From contig JAWQRN010000109.1 of NCBI GenBank assembly GCA_033557685.1, positions 1 through 38,376 on the forward strand: 38,376 nt of DNA. The letters run 5' to 3'. The translations under genes were made by a program, and so were the position numbers. How positions within the stretch are numbered: position 1 is the stretch's first letter; each line of letters opens with the position of its first letter. Below are positions 22,060-34,879 of the stretch, piece after piece. The notes under the pieces were generated by a model. That model was not told the origin of the DNA, did not search any database, and saw nothing but the letters and a program-made list of their open reading frames with translations. This DNA comes from Sperchopsis tessellata (taxonomy: Eukaryota; Arthropoda; Insecta; Coleoptera; Hydrophilidae).

Positions 22060-22545
22060 TTAATCCTTTAATTGTGTCATTCAGTAAAATAAAAAAAGCC
22101 ACAAAGGGCAAATTAGCCACAACAAAACAAGAAAAAATAGCACATGAGGAAAGTCGATATGTGCGACCACACTAAACTAAAAAACAATGCAACCACAGGA
22201 CTTGTAACAGGTACAATCAAAACATATACAATGGACACGCAAACGGACAGATACACATTTCAAAACAGGAAAGAAAAATTAACTCACCAAAGGTAACAAC
22301 AAAAAGACCGCGAAAATGAAAATCAACCCCAAAAACAACGAAAACAGAATACTGCATCTACACGACTGTCTATACATACCTACCGAGTATATGCAACCAA
22401 GAATGCGAGACCGTAAAGTGTTAAAAGATCTCAAAACAAAACAGACAAATTGAAACCATTTGGATAAACAACTGGCTACTGAGAGTGGATTATAGACCCT
22501 ATCCACCCTGTCAACAGTAGTATGGCAAAGAAACATGAAAACACA
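22060..22545 (+). repeat. A/C-rich strand-asymmetric block
   Basis: The plus strand is dominated by A and C for nearly 500 bp, unlike its surroundings, with no domain on either strand. The long minus-strand frame 22536-22279 is a by-product of the composition. Possibly an untranslated retroelement region. Confidence 0.4.
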
Positions 22546-22559
22546 TTTTCTCTGAAATA

Positions 22560-23083
22560 ACTACTACTTAATTTTTTGATCTAATGTTCTGCATTTCTTG
22601 TTTGTTTCTTTCAACAAATAACGAAATAATTTATCCACAAATATCATGTCGCTAAGAAAATCACACTTATGAACTAATAACGAAATGTATAACTGATGAC
22701 TAGTTCGAGTTTATTTTATGTTACTTCAACGAATGTTCTCAACACGCTCACATAGAGTAGGGTTGAGTTCATTTGTTGCAACTGTGGAGTGTGTGGAGTT
22801 CCTATATAGTTTACAGCAGGAAACAACATTCATACCTGCAAATAGTAATTAGAAATATTTTCATTAAACTAATTGTAGTATTATACATAATCTTATCTTG
22901 AAAACTATTTACTTCAGGCACATCTAATAGAGTATTACTATCAGACACAGTAGTATAATACATTTTCAAACAGAAAATAGTCTTAGAAAATCAAATTTAC
23001 CTATTCGAGCATGTGGTTCATAAACCACGGTAAACAAGTTATTTTTTCCAAATTTTAGCGCTCAGGGTATGTATTTATATATA

Positions 23084-23130
<47 letters not shown>

Positions 23131-24095
23131 TTATTATTGATTAAGGTCTTTCGTAGAAAAACGTATGTGTGGTAAAACAATTGTAATGTAGTAACTCAAA
23201 CATATTACTATATAATTATGAATTTCATTACTAAATATAAGGCCGCTATCAATATCCTAGTATTTACAATATTCTCTAAACACATCCTAAGGCTGTGTTA
23301 TGTTTCTGTTCTGTTAGTTAGGAAAATACACTGGTTTTATGGCTGAAAGTTATCTATGGTTTTAGATTCGCGTATTCCTCTTGTGACATCTTTGAATTTA
23401 TAGCTATGTGCTATGTTGTGCTTCAATCACGGTAAACAGAAAGGTCTTCTTGAATTCCGTCGTGAGTAGGATGGGCTCCTTTTCTTAAATGGAATGTAGC
23501 AACAACTTGACTTTCATTTACAAAAGAAAAATATGTAAACTCAATATAAATTTAACTTATACATTATAGATTGCTTCTATAGTCATCAATGTTGAAGTGA
23601 TTTGTTATTTTGAATCCGACCACTTCCTTATACACACGATCGATGTTCAAGAAACAGAAGTGATCTCGAAAAATAATTGTATTTTCAAGCAGACATTTTC
23701 CAATCGTAAGAGCCGTAGAACGCAAGCTTACAGTGAATGGTTAAAATCGCTAGTTCTCGACAAACGAAGAGATTATAATATTTTATTAGATTGAAAACAA
23801 GTTTGTTATAAAAACCTGCTAAAAAAGGACGAGTATAGTGAACATACTTTCATATGGCATAACACTTATTATCTCTAACATATTCTTTATGATGAATTGC
23901 ACGTATATAAAAATCTCTTAGTAAATATTATAAAATTAGTTATAGATATGTAACGGAATATGATCAAATAATTAATAAAGTATAGGAGAGCATCAGTATA
24001 CAAGTAATATCGAAATATATTGTTCGATGGTAGTTATTTATGCAGTTGCAAATTAATAATATAAATTGTAGTTAGCTATAGAGGATCATAAGCTG
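22560..24095. other. mostly unassigned; (TA)n at 23075-23126
   Basis: A TA microsatellite of about 50 bp lies at 23075-23126. The frame at 23597-23794 contains ESDHFLIHTIDV, faintly like the SDHxLV end of LINE endonucleases, but too short to call. Confidence 0.4.
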
Positions 24096-24101
24096 ATACT
24101 G

Positions 24102-24128
<27 letters not shown>
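24102..24128. repeat. (TA)n microsatellite at the 5' edge of the gypsy relic
   Basis: About 27 bp of alternating TA directly precede the first protease residues of the retrotransposon relic. Confidence 0.95.
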
Positions 24129-24129
<1 letters not shown>

Positions 24130-24132
<3 letters not shown>

Positions 24133-26400
24133 TCCAATATAGCAGCATATGAATCGTCACTAATGGTGCTATTAGGAACAAAATGTGTCTGTTCACGATC
24201 GATACCGGAGTCAATATTTCGGTAGTCAAATTAGATATGGTAAATCTGGAGAATCTGAAAAAAGTAACAAACAGCCAGAAGCGAACAGCTACTGGTGATA
24301 ATATTTTAGCTCACAGAAGACTGAAGGCTCACATAACCTTGGGTAGTTACTCTATGGTTTAACAGAAAATTGTGGGGGGTATAGCTGATGAAGCAATCCT
24401 AAGGTTGGAATTTATGAGACGGCTTGGAGCTGTTCTTGATGTGAAAAAGAGAGGTAAGAGAGAAAAAGAGAGAAAATAAATGGAAGATTGCTGGTAGGAC
24501 CTTACTGAAACTTGCATGAATGATCCAATCAAGAATGGAGGTCTGGTAGAAAGAGGCTTATGGATCTAGTTTATCTCAGAATACCTCTCTGGTGTAAGGA
24601 TTTGAAGGATGTGCCCAGACAACTGATAAATGCCCATTTGATACTCAGCATGAAGAAGTGCATCTTCAAATAAGAAATTAAAATATCTAGTACATGTGTT
24701 GTTCAACGAAGTTGTGGCGACAGATACAAATAAAATCTCAAAAGTGAAGAAATGGTCAACCCCAGTGAATAAATATGTTGTTTTCTGGAATTATACTTAC
24801 TATCGAAGATATATCATAAGGTTTACTAATATAGATAATCCTTTGTATAAACTGACGGAAAACCAAGATGAACAGAAGTCGATATTAGTTGTTCGATGAA
24901 GTGAAAAATACTCCTAACTAAGATTTCAATCTTTAATTATCCTCGAATGGAAGGGCGTTTTTTTTTGGCATTAAGGCCTAGTTCTCACAAATGCCAGAGG
25001 ATCAAGAAACTGTGATTAGTTACTTCAGCAAGATCTCTCAACGCCTTAAAAGAAATACTGCGTCACAAATTGGAACTTCTGTACATACTTAAAGCTATAG
25101 AGCACTTCTATAAGTACTTGTATAGAAAGTATTTTCTCCTTAGAGCAGATCATGCCGTCTTAAAATAGCTTATTTGCTTTAAAAAGTCAAAATGCTATTT
25201 AGCTAGAAAAATTCCAAACATATCACTTTCTCACCGAACACCAAAAAGAAGAAGAGCAATTCTGAACTAGAAGCAGCAAGGGCGATGGCCATCATTGGAA
25301 GGAGTATCCAACTAAGACTAAGCGATTAGAACGTACTGGGCGCAGTGGAGCTCACTGAAGATGGTAAAAGATTTTTTAAAGTGGACTTTACAAAATGAAG
25401 AAGGAGATGAAGAGAACAAGAAGATCTACACAGTGGGTATTCCATAGGCCAATTAGATGCATGAAAAATGTCAGGGAATGTTCAAGAATGATTTTACTGG
25501 GTCAACTGACACAATAATGTCAAATAATGGTGTCGAAAATGCATAAACTGTTCAGTTAGTTCAGTAACTAATGGTCCGGTTAGAAAGAGAAAGACTCTGA
25601 TAAAACAGTACAACGTAGGAAGCCATTTCGAGAGAATTACTAAAGACATAGCTGAGCCGTTTCCGGAGATAAATGCTGGTTAAAACTATACACTGGTTGC
25701 CACGAATAATTTTAGTAAGTGCGTTGAAGCATATGTTCTATCGAACTAGGAAGCCCTGACAGTTGCGGAAGTAGTCGTTAAGAAGTTTTTTTAAGGATAT
25801 CTACAGGTTACTTGGAACAAGGGAGGCAGGAACAAAGAATTTTCATCCAATTTCTAATAGAATAGTGTACCCAATGAATCGATATATCTCTAGATATCTA
25901 TCCAAAATTGCAATCCGCACAAGAAACAATTTTTGATGGCCATTGGCTCATCTCTTAATGAAAGGACTCAGATAACTCCAGTTAGATAGATTTTCGCTAG
26001 ATAGATGAAATAACCTGAAAACTTAATTTTAAGCTACCGACCAGATGAGCAAGAAGCAGGTGATTATTATGGCATAATCTAAGATAGAAGACAGGCAATA
26101 CTCACAATCTTGATCGAAACAAAATTCAGATTAAAAGTGATAGGATGGAGGATTCATATATTTTCATTCAATACCAAAACAGTCTATGCTCCAAGCTGCA
26201 ATCATTCTGGGAGGGTCGCATGAAGTAGTGAATAAAATTATTCACACATTAGACTGCATGAAGAGACTAACAAAGGAAAACCAAAAGTCAAATACTACAA
26301 TCGGTTAACCCCATACGTTAGCTTACAAGAAGGAGAATATCATCGAGTTGGGAAATTACAAGTCCAGGATGAAAAGACGTTTGAGTCATTCCTAATGGCC
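24130..26400 (+). mobile_element. Ty3/gypsy LTR retrotransposon pol relic
   Basis: Domains appear in gypsy order with many stops and shifts. Protease: FTIDTGVNISVVKLDMVNLE (DTG at 24201-24209), then IADEAILRLEFMRRLGAVLD. RT C-terminal part: RQLINAHLILSMKKCIFK, IKYLVHVLFNEVVATDTNKI, then YYRRYIIRFTNIDNPLYKLT (24640-24870). RNase H: MPEDQETVISYFSKISQRLK, followed by RADHAVLK-type remnants to about 25260. Integrase: WCRKCINC zinc remnant, NGPVRKRKTLIKQYNVGSHF, DIAEPFPEINAG, YTLVATNNFSKCVEAY and EALTVAEVVVKKFF (25530-25800), then LNERTQITPVR and YRPDEQEAGDYY. A tail LDCMKRLTKEN with YKKENIIELG fits the integrase C-terminal region. The RT palm with its YxDD box is missing between about 24490 and 24560. 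No gag or LTR pair was found. Confidence 0.85.
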
Positions 26401-26404
26401 GAGG

Positions 26405-28985
26405 AAGTCCATCAGCTGGATTTTAAAGTGGTGAAAGAGCAGTAAGAAGATATGCTTGGTTCCAGTAAAGAATGAAAATTGATACACTGTGAGGCGTCTC
26501 TTCTAAAGATGCCCAGGTGATTTTCCCAAGAGTGCCGCATGATATCTCAAGGACATGATGAACTACGTAGCTAATTCGAATCAGGTCGGCAAGTTTTATT
26601 GTTGGGTAATTAGATCCATTTATTTTCTGGTCACGATGATAATCTGCGGTCAACTTATCGAGACATATGGTCCAGTCTTTGTGCGCTGTAAGTGACTACC
26701 CAACAGAAAAATTATTAGAAATTTCAAGGATTCCAACGATAAGATTGTGATGAACCAGTTGCTATCAAGAAAACTTCGTACCGAGAGCAATAAGGACTTT
26801 TATTTATACAATAATTCAACATGCGAAACAGGGAAAGCCACTTTGGAAGTGAAGATGTTGTTAACAGTTTTCTTTTCAGCAGAAGCTATTTGAACATTAA
26901 CAATAGATGATCAGAAATTCCTTGAGTCCGTATTGTCCTTTCAAACATGAATATTCGGTTGCTTTTGAAGTGCGCAATGTTATTAAACTACTGCGGATCT
27001 TCTACGCCACTTAAAACCATCAGAATTTGTTGTAGAATCTACCAGATTAAGGATCGAGTTGTTTTTGCATCTGGAGCCGCCTCGATCAAGTCACACTACG
27101 GAAGCATGGGCTACCTTTAGTTTGGATCGCAGTTATACAGCGCGAAGTATTCGGACGAATAATATATCTGCTTTAATGTTTGTTATTATAAACTACGTAA
27201 TAAATACACTTTAAATTTGTCGAATTATTATTTACTAACCCATAATAAATATTACTTAAAGATTAATATATAACGTTACAGATAGTAAGTTGTTCTAAAA
27301 ATAATGGCCAATTGTAGGACCATTGTCAACATTCTTTGCTGGGAAATATACATTCATTTGTTTGTTGTGTTACAGTTTGGAATTTTCTGTATACTTCGTA
27401 TTACTTCTATGTAATATAAATTGAATTAAAAAAATATTTTTTATTATACTTCTATCCCAATTAGCACGCAATATTATCAGGTTTACAATGGGGAAACTAT
27501 ACACCGAACACTAGGCAAAAAACAATAAGGGATTAGTAACCGAAAAGGACCCTTCTTCACGAAAATGCCCGGCCTCACATTAAGTAAATGACATTCGGAA
27601 AACCTAACGAGTTGAGCTATAAAAAATTACTCCATCCATGATACTCACCTAATCTATCGCGAACCAATTTTTATCTTTTCAAGAATGTCGATACCCATTT
27701 ACGGTAGAAAGAAAAATCACTAACAGAGAAACAGCAGAAAATGCCATTAATGAACTATGTGTGTTATTTGTATTAGTTAAACTCTAAGTAATCTTAGTAT
27801 ACAGAGGATACTACTAGATATAAATGTGTAGGAAAGAGTTTATGCGTTTGGGGAGACAATGCGTCATGAATTCACTCTTAAATATATTCTATTTTTTAAT
27901 GACAAATTAGTAAAATAAACTTAATAAGGCAAGTGTTTCTATTTTATCATGAATTCTCTAAATAATAAAAATATTGTAACTTGTAATTACGCCTATACCT
28001 TTACAGTAAATGTGCAACCCTCTTTAAATTGCATGCTCATTATTTCTGTTATAAAACAAAAGTAATATGTATTTGTCGACAGAGAGTTTCACTCTATTTA
28101 CTTAAAAAATAGGTACCATTAATCATATTTTTTTTTCTGAAATATCCCGTTACCGCTGTGGTCCATATATCAAGTATTGTTTACAACGAGCTGAACATGC
28201 TTCTATAAAAAACAACTTGCTATATATAAAAAAATGCGTACGAATTTGGAGCCTGCAATAAATATTATAGTTTGAATGTTTTGCACGCCGTCTAAAATAT
28301 TCATTATATTGTGAGTTATAATCCGGTTTTGTTTGGAACAGAAAACAAGTTCATTCCGCTACATGTTTTAGAAAGAAAGGTAGATATTTGTATAGGTTGT
28401 AATGCAATCCTTAGAATTTGTAGTTGTAGATCTATGGAGCTATTATTTAATACTGTATTTCATACTGTGAGAAATTATACCAAAATTACAAAGTTTATGA
28501 GGCTTGATATAACGTAGGTAAAGTGTTGTCGTTTCTGAATGAGTTAGTGAAATGTACGCTAATAATAAAATGTTACCATAAAATTAACCTAAATATAACA
28601 AGATATTTCTTCTGTTTATCTCGTATGAACATTTTCAACAATAAACTTCCTACCTATAATTCAGTCAAAATATGTTTTCTCAGTGATATCTGCCTTCAAT
28701 GATATCCTCATAAATTGGCTTGTAAATCAAGAAAACTAATTCTGAATAAAGTAACATGACTGTGAATCTATTTTTCCTAGCCTTTATTTTACCTTAAATG
28801 TAAATGTAAATGTTCGAAAGTTTAGAATAAATTTGCATAGCATTGTTTTATTATTAAATAGTCTTTACATTTGTATACCAAAAATTAACATAGAAATATT
28901 CTAATTAGGAAAAAAATTAACAAGTTATAACTATGACGTTAGCAAAGCTAAGCTCTTTTGATTAAACTAGAATTTGTGCCGAATA
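26405..28985. other. unassigned sequence downstream of the gypsy relic
   Basis: 26700-27170 is less AT-rich than its surroundings and may include the 3' part of the retrotransposon, but I could not match it to an LTR copy upstream. The rest to 28985 is AT-rich with no recognisable domain. Confidence 0.35.
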
Positions 28986-29079
28986 ATTACATAAATATTT
29001 TACCTTAGTTCAATAAAGAGGTACCTCTTGTAGCAGAAGAGAAATGAAAAATGTATCCAAAATGTAAAAGTTCGCCATA

Positions 29080-30640
29080 ACAGGACGAACTTAATCAATA
29101 AGTCGAAGCTAGAAACAGGGTCAACACAGAAATCAGGAAAATAAAAAAAAAATCTGGTGAAAGTTTACGTCTGACATGGATCAAGATCTCCATGGTGCAC
29201 AGAAAAGTATGAAGAAAAATAGGAAAAATTAGTCAATGAATTTGCCCAAACAAATTTCATTCCTACCAGCCAATTGGAGGAATACTTAAAAACAAGACGG
29301 GGAGGTGAAAGAAATTTCTTAACATAGACGAAATCATACATGGACGAACGAACTGCTAAAATGCGGGGGGGGGGAGACAATTAACCCTTGAACTGACATC
29401 GTTTTTTTACAAAAGTTTGAATTATCATCCATCCCAGATGACTGACACAGAAGTATTTTTTGTTTGTTTGTTTATTAAACATTGGCCTATTTCCGATGCT
29501 GTGGCCAATCACCAACGCCGGAGATTAGGCTCCCGCATCAGGAAATTTTGTCACATCCAGAGTTCCAACTGAAATAAGGGTTTTTTACATGTCAGTGGTC
29601 TTCATTTATACAGAAGTATAACTATACCTAAAATTTAGAACACACAGATCTAAAATCGATGCACTTTTTATCATTAGACTAGTGAAACAAAGGCTATCGA
29701 ATATAATAAAACTTCATATACCTGTTTCATAGACCTAACGAATGTATTCGTCAAAGTCTAAGAGACGTAAAATACTACTTAAAGGAAAGCAAACAAAAAT
29801 CAAAATAATAAACTGGACCTACATCGGAAACTCGACAAAAATCAGGGTAATCTATTAGACTGAAGACTTGCCAATATCAGGCAGCATTCACACAAGGGTC
29901 CAGCCTGAGCCATTTATTTTAAATTAATAATGGATAAGATTATAAAAAAAATCAGTTCCTTAAGGCTGAGATTTAGATTGGGCAACAAATATATCTGCTT
30001 AGTGTGCTTCATCGATGGCACAACACCAGTGGGTGAAACAGAAAGCGATTTGCAGAGATTTCTACCAAGTATTGCAGTATAAAATAGATAACGTTCTCCA
30101 AAGAGCAAGTCACTTACTTGCTCTTTCAAACTCGAAACAAACAATAAAATCATCGAACAAATTAATCACTTCAATCATATTAGCGCCGACATATCAAGAA
30201 TCCCCACCCCAATCCAAGAACTAAAATCAAAAATAAATAAAGGCGCAGCTATTCCTGGATGTATAAAGGATATCATGTAGAGAAATAAGCATATACGTAT
30301 AGATAGCAAGATTAGGATTTATAAAACATGTGTTAAACCGGCACTAGCTTGCGGAATCGAAGCGCTGGTAGACACAAACAGAACTAAGAATATAAGAAAT
30401 AAAAACATTAAGAGCGATAGCAGGAAAAGCAATCAGGTTAGGAACGACTAAGTTGCACGTACATGCTGAGTGGACGAAGTAGTCAGATGGGAAAGACAAA
30501 GGAGAAGGTACTGGTACAAACATATAAATAAGGACAATTTGCCTACTCTCCGAAAGGTCCCTAAAGGTATGAAAAGACAGTTGGCAGTCTATATCGCAAG
30601 AGCAAGAAAAATAAAAATCGCTTGGCTTCGCTAATATAAG
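29080..30640 (+). mobile_element. 5'-truncated LINE relic
   Basis: Linker between endonuclease and RT: VNTEIRKIKKKSGESLRLTW (about 29120), then KLVNEFAQTNFIPTSQLEEY. RT: TCFIDLTNVFVKV (about 29720; family CFIDFxKAFDRV), IIKKISSLRLRFRLGNKYIC and LVCFIDGTTPVGETESDLQR at the catalytic box, where the usual YADD is destroyed. C-terminal: INKGAAIPGCIKDIM, RNKHIRIDSKIRIYKTCVKP, ALACGIEALVDTNRTKN, then DEVVRWERQRRRYWYKHINK and DNLPTLRKVPKGMKRQ to about 30640. The order and motifs match a widespread insect LINE group. Between about 29400 and 29690 the RT is replaced by unrelated sequence with a TGTTTGTTTGTTTATT run, perhaps another insertion. The G-run at 29364-29373 lies inside the relic. Confidence 0.85.
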
Positions 30641-30649
30641 AAGTAAAAA

Positions 30650-31105
30650 AATTCTTATGCCTTATGATAACAGCAGCTTAATTTTATTTGTCTTAAAAAT
30701 ACCTAAATCAAAGAAAATTAATCAACCAAAACAAAAACTTATACAATTCCAGACTAAAGCAGTCTACAATTTAAAATATTCAACTAGAGACTGTAAGCAG
30801 CAACTATACAAAATGCAAGTAGCCCTGAATCTCCTGCCATACCAACATTTACTGACGATTTTCATATTAAAATATATAATGTCAAAATAGTTCAATTCTT
30901 TGATTAATGAATTACCGTTAATTAAGGCTGATGATATGTATAATTAAATGTATTAAATGTATGATTTTCGATGAAAAAAAGCATACATCAAATAAATTTT
31001 TTCTGCATTATGAACATATGTAGGTACCCAATAAAAACCAGGTCAGAATGGCCAAATATACTTTAAACGTATGCCTGTGTTAGTATAACCTGGACCGCCT
31101 AGGAT
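30650..31105 (+). other. A-rich sequence after the LINE relic
   Basis: Open frame 30657-30890 is lysine- and asparagine-rich because the DNA is A-rich; it may be the LINE 3' untranslated part. No domain. Confidence 0.35.
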
Positions 31106-31108
31106 TTT

Positions 31109-32157
31109 AAGAGGGTATTCTAGTCTAGGAGCACAAATTTTGGACGTTTTTTCGATAAAAAAAACAAAAAATATTTTTGCTATAAATTTTTTTATTGATG
31201 TTTTATAATAAACAAAAAAATTTAAAATTCAAAAAGTTACAGCCTGGTAAATTGAAGGGTAAAAAAAAGAGTGTGTCCTGGTTGACACGATTCCAACCTT
31301 TCTACTCATCTGAAACAAAAAGTAAAAAAAGATTCTTAATTAGTAAGGATGTCGTTATATCCCCTACCTCAGAGAACAAAAATAATATTTTTTTCGCAAA
31401 ATTGCGACTGTTTGAAGAAAAAAATTCATTTTTTGCATTTTTTTTCACAGTCTTTAATTTCTTAAAAATAGTAAAAACCTTAGTTTTGACATCTAGTAGG
31501 GGCGATAGAGAGTTTTATAGAGAAGGTTCCTACCAAATTTCAAGTAAATCGGTTCATTAGAACTTGAGATATCATGTCAACCGTGTTGAAAAAAGTAGTT
31601 TCGAGAAAAACGCATTTAAAGATTTCAGCAAAGTTTCAGGTAGTTTAAGTCATATAATGGTGCTTTATACTCACATTTCGTTAATTGGCTGTTCCTGCTC
31701 TTCTTCTTTCACTTTTCTTTATCTTTTTTACACTCGAAAATTAAAATTACTACTCAGAATGTTGTATTTTTTAACTGTACACAGAGTACGTACGTCTACG
31801 TTGCTTGAAAACTAAAACTAAACTGAGCTGGCTGTACACTAAACATGGAAAAATTTCAACAAAATACGTTACAATGACCTTCGGTTAATCTATTTCTAAG
31901 TATACATGGAGTATAAAGGGGTTTGTATGGGGTACTTCATCCACAGGTAGTCGGGGAATGCCTACTGTTTATTGTTCGATTTGTTCCGGCAGGACCGGTT
32001 TAGTTGCCGCGTCACTAAAATAGCTGTAACTCCGTAAATAATTAAAATTTTTAAAATACCTTTGGAGAACGTATTCTTGAAAGTCTAAGCTTTGAAAATA
32101 TAAAAAAAATATATAAATAGATTTTTTAAAAATTGTAGCTTAGAATACCCCCTTATT
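31109..32157. mobile_element. about 1.05-kb non-coding DNA transposon with short inverted ends
   Basis: The left end AGGGTATTCTAGTCTA (from 31112) is an imperfect inverted match to the right end, which reads GGGGGTATTCTAAGCTA on the minus strand (about 32153-32137). Left flank is TTTTAA and right flank TTATTA, compatible with a TTAA-type target site that has since mutated. Inside, runs of A and T lie next to each end. The frames at 31195-31815 show no domain, and the text around 31500-31620 looks like the interior of a common insect repeat. It is a candidate non-autonomous element. Confidence 0.55.
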
Positions 32158-32159
32158 AC

Positions 32160-33780
32160 TCCGCAGATCTTCCTGTGAATTTTTTTCCCATGAAAGATGA
32201 CAGTGGCAGGATATACGCTGGAGAAATTACTTTTGAAATTTTAAAGTAATCTGAAGAATTTCAATGTAACATAGAACATTAAAAATACTGAGAACACTGT
32301 TTTCCCTGACAATGGTAACGTCATTCGAAAAGGTTAATAAATAACACTTGAGATACTACAACACAAGAAGTAATCGCCTCTAGCTGAAGAGACTATACTG
32401 CGTACCTATACAACGAAGATCCGAGATGAACATACTTAAGAAAGGGAATATTACGTGAAACTATTGTAAAAATGATACTGCCCGCCGACAACTGACGTAA
32501 ACTTACAAATAATTCCGTAAAATAATAAAACCGGAGAAAGTCGTATTAGTATATGGCCAAACAAGTTCCAAGAAGTAGTGGGATAAGCACAAGCGTCAGT
32601 CAATCATCGGTAGGCGAATGAATCGAGAAGATCCGAGCCAAATTATCAACGTGGTCAACGTTATTGCAAATAGCGTAATAATACCAATGAACTTGAGTAT
32701 TTTTAATAGTACTTTTAAATAGGAGCGTTTGCTAATTATCCAGTAATAAAGTATATATGTTCGAAATGATCCCGTCACTGATCCGGGTACATGAATATAC
32801 GAATATACACGCAGTAAAACCGTGAACAGAATATATCGACCCATTTTCATATAAATTCTGAATACTGCTAAATCCTAAATAAAATTCACATTGGCAGGAG
32901 AATTGATTTAAACGTAATGTCAAATTTTATTCTTTTATTGTAAATTTTGCCTGATAATGAATACGTTGTTTTCGTTCTTTCTTGTCGGATCGATAACAAA
33001 CCGTATTCATAAAACATGAGAAAATTGTTCCATGTTATAGCACTCATTACTAATATAAAGTTAATTCTACAAGTTCTTTGTTAGCCGTAAATTTCTAAAC
33101 CAATGAGATTCTTAGAATATATTTGCAAACAATGTAAAAAAAACTAACCGGATTTATTAGAACGTAAGGGCTACATCCAACATTTGCGGTTAACAAAGTC
33201 AGCTAAACCTGGCTTATCGAAGGTAGACTAAAATATAAGTTTCTTGCAGATACGATGAAATTTTCTAGTAACTCTGAGGAACACAATTTTAAAGTTTTAA
33301 CTTTCTAGCTCCAACCTCTATATATATTCAATACTAGTGAAAACTAGTTTAAAGATAATCTTACGTCAGCTACATTTAATACGGCACTTGTCACATCACA
33401 GAATAAATAAAGTGACCTCTACAAAACGGTCTGTGATCTGATGATATCGTAGACTTTCATATAAACTCTTTCCCCTTTCCTTATTTGAGTTTTAACGGAA
33501 GTCAGTACAATACTTGTATTTAATATACAAAAGGGGTTATTAATCAACTGTATTTTCTTCTCAGTTGAAGAGATTTCAGTAACCCTGTACATTATTTGAC
33601 CATTTTGAAATGATGTATGTATGTATCAATGGAAACACAGTTTGATATTGGTATCATTAATTGAATTACAAAATTTACCTCTGATGAATATCACTCCAGT
33701 AAATAATAACTAATAATTGTATATAATCGAAAATAATTTGTTCAAAAAAAGTCGTATAATCTGCTTTTAGAAATATTTAG
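32160..33780. other. no recognisable feature
   Basis: AT-rich, minus-strand frames 32596-32923 overlap each other and show no domain. May include 3' parts of the adjacent Penelope-like relic near 33500-33780. Confidence 0.4.
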
Positions 33781-33789
33781 AATCGTAAT

Positions 33790-34840
33790 ATCAAAATTTG
33801 TACCTTACAGGAAGTAACAATATTATCTTACGTATAAGTAATTTCGTTGATAAATCAAAAGATTCAATGAGTCTCGGTTTTGGCAATCTTGCAAAACGTG
33901 CAAATTCTTCTTGCACTGTACTGAGCATGTGCATCGAAATTATAAGTAAGTTTACAGACTGCTCAGAAATCCTTGCACGGGAGGATCTACCAGTTTGACC
34001 TACGTAAGTAGCTCCACAAGTTTAACAAGCATGTTTAGATGACGAAATGGAGTCTTTATTAGGAAATAAGATGGAATCCAAGTTGTTAGTGGTGCTAAAA
34101 GGGAAATAATAGTAGAGAATATCTCGTAAAACTGTCCATAGCGCAAGGTAGAAAGGTGTAAAAAAGTTGCTTATAGATAGTGTCGACTTTATGTTTGAAA
34201 TCCTTCGTTATAATAACAATGTGAAAGCTATTGTTCAATGAGACCTGCAAAATAATATTGAATTCCAAAATAAATGTCACATTCTCTAAGGAACAGTGAA
34301 AAGACGGTGAAACACGGAATTAAAAAGGAATATAGCGAAAAATAGAAAACTCAAAAAATGAGTCCATCTATCACTGTCAAACTCAATAAAAAAATTAATT
34401 TTGTCGTGACTGTCTAACAGTATTATAATTACGTCTACGTCGGACGAATTTTTATGAACCAAACAAAAGACATCTTCCTCATATCTAACCCAGAATCAAA
34501 TTTTTTAATGATGTCAGAATTTAAACCCTGCAAAGGTAATTCGAATTTTCTATAAAGCGGTCTGCCAAAGATGACTCAAAAGACATACTATACTCAAACC
34601 ATCAGACTGGCAATACAACGTATTATTAAAAGACAAGAAAATCTTTTTTAGAGTTTCGGAGAGTAAATCTAGAATGGCGTGAGCGATGACAACGCTCATA
34701 TCTGAATCAGTAAGGTGAGGGCCAATAATATTAATAAAAACAAAAACTTAATTACCATAACGTTTCTATTTTTGATTGTTTGAGAAAATTTGAAATCGAG
34801 GCACTATTTCAAGTAATTGTCCAAGAAAATAACCAATTTA
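33790..34840 (-). mobile_element. Penelope-like element relic (RT plus GIY-YIG endonuclease)
   Basis: Reading the minus strand from about 34740: IIGPHLTDSDMSVVIAHAIL, DLLSETLKKIFLSFNNTLYC, QSDGLSI (34609-34595; family QxDGLAMGSPLSP), then RYEEDVFCLVHKNSSDVDVI with RYEED at 34486-34469 in place of the catalytic RYVDD, and DKINFFIEFDSD. Further degenerate sequence follows. At 34020-33987 is CGATYVGQTGRSSRARISEQ, the GIY-YIG-like endonuclease start that is diagnostic of Penelope-like elements, followed by HMLSTVQEEFARFARLPKPR to about 33800. The catalytic box is mutated and stops are frequent, so it is inactive. Penelope-like repeats are known to carry hammerhead motifs; none was found at this relic's own ends. 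Confidence 0.85.
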
Positions 34841-34879
34841 TGAGTGGCATGATTTTCCGTAGGTGGCTCACGTGATAAC

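Noticed and set aside
26423..26653. Minus-strand open frame after the gypsy relic
   Set aside because: No domain on this strand; composition is explained by the decayed retroelement on the other strand.
26700..27170. Possible second transposase fragment (LEVKMLLTVFFSAEA looked like mariner text)
   Set aside because: Only one short resemblance, no flanking catalytic motifs or inverted ends.
31195..31560. 121-codon open frame, longest in the window
   Set aside because: A-rich, Lys/Phe-rich translation with no domain; it lies inside a non-coding repeat with inverted ends.
33430..33450. CTGATGA sequence near the Penelope-like relic
   Set aside because: No GAAA box, stem II or cleavage triplet follows at a suitable distance.
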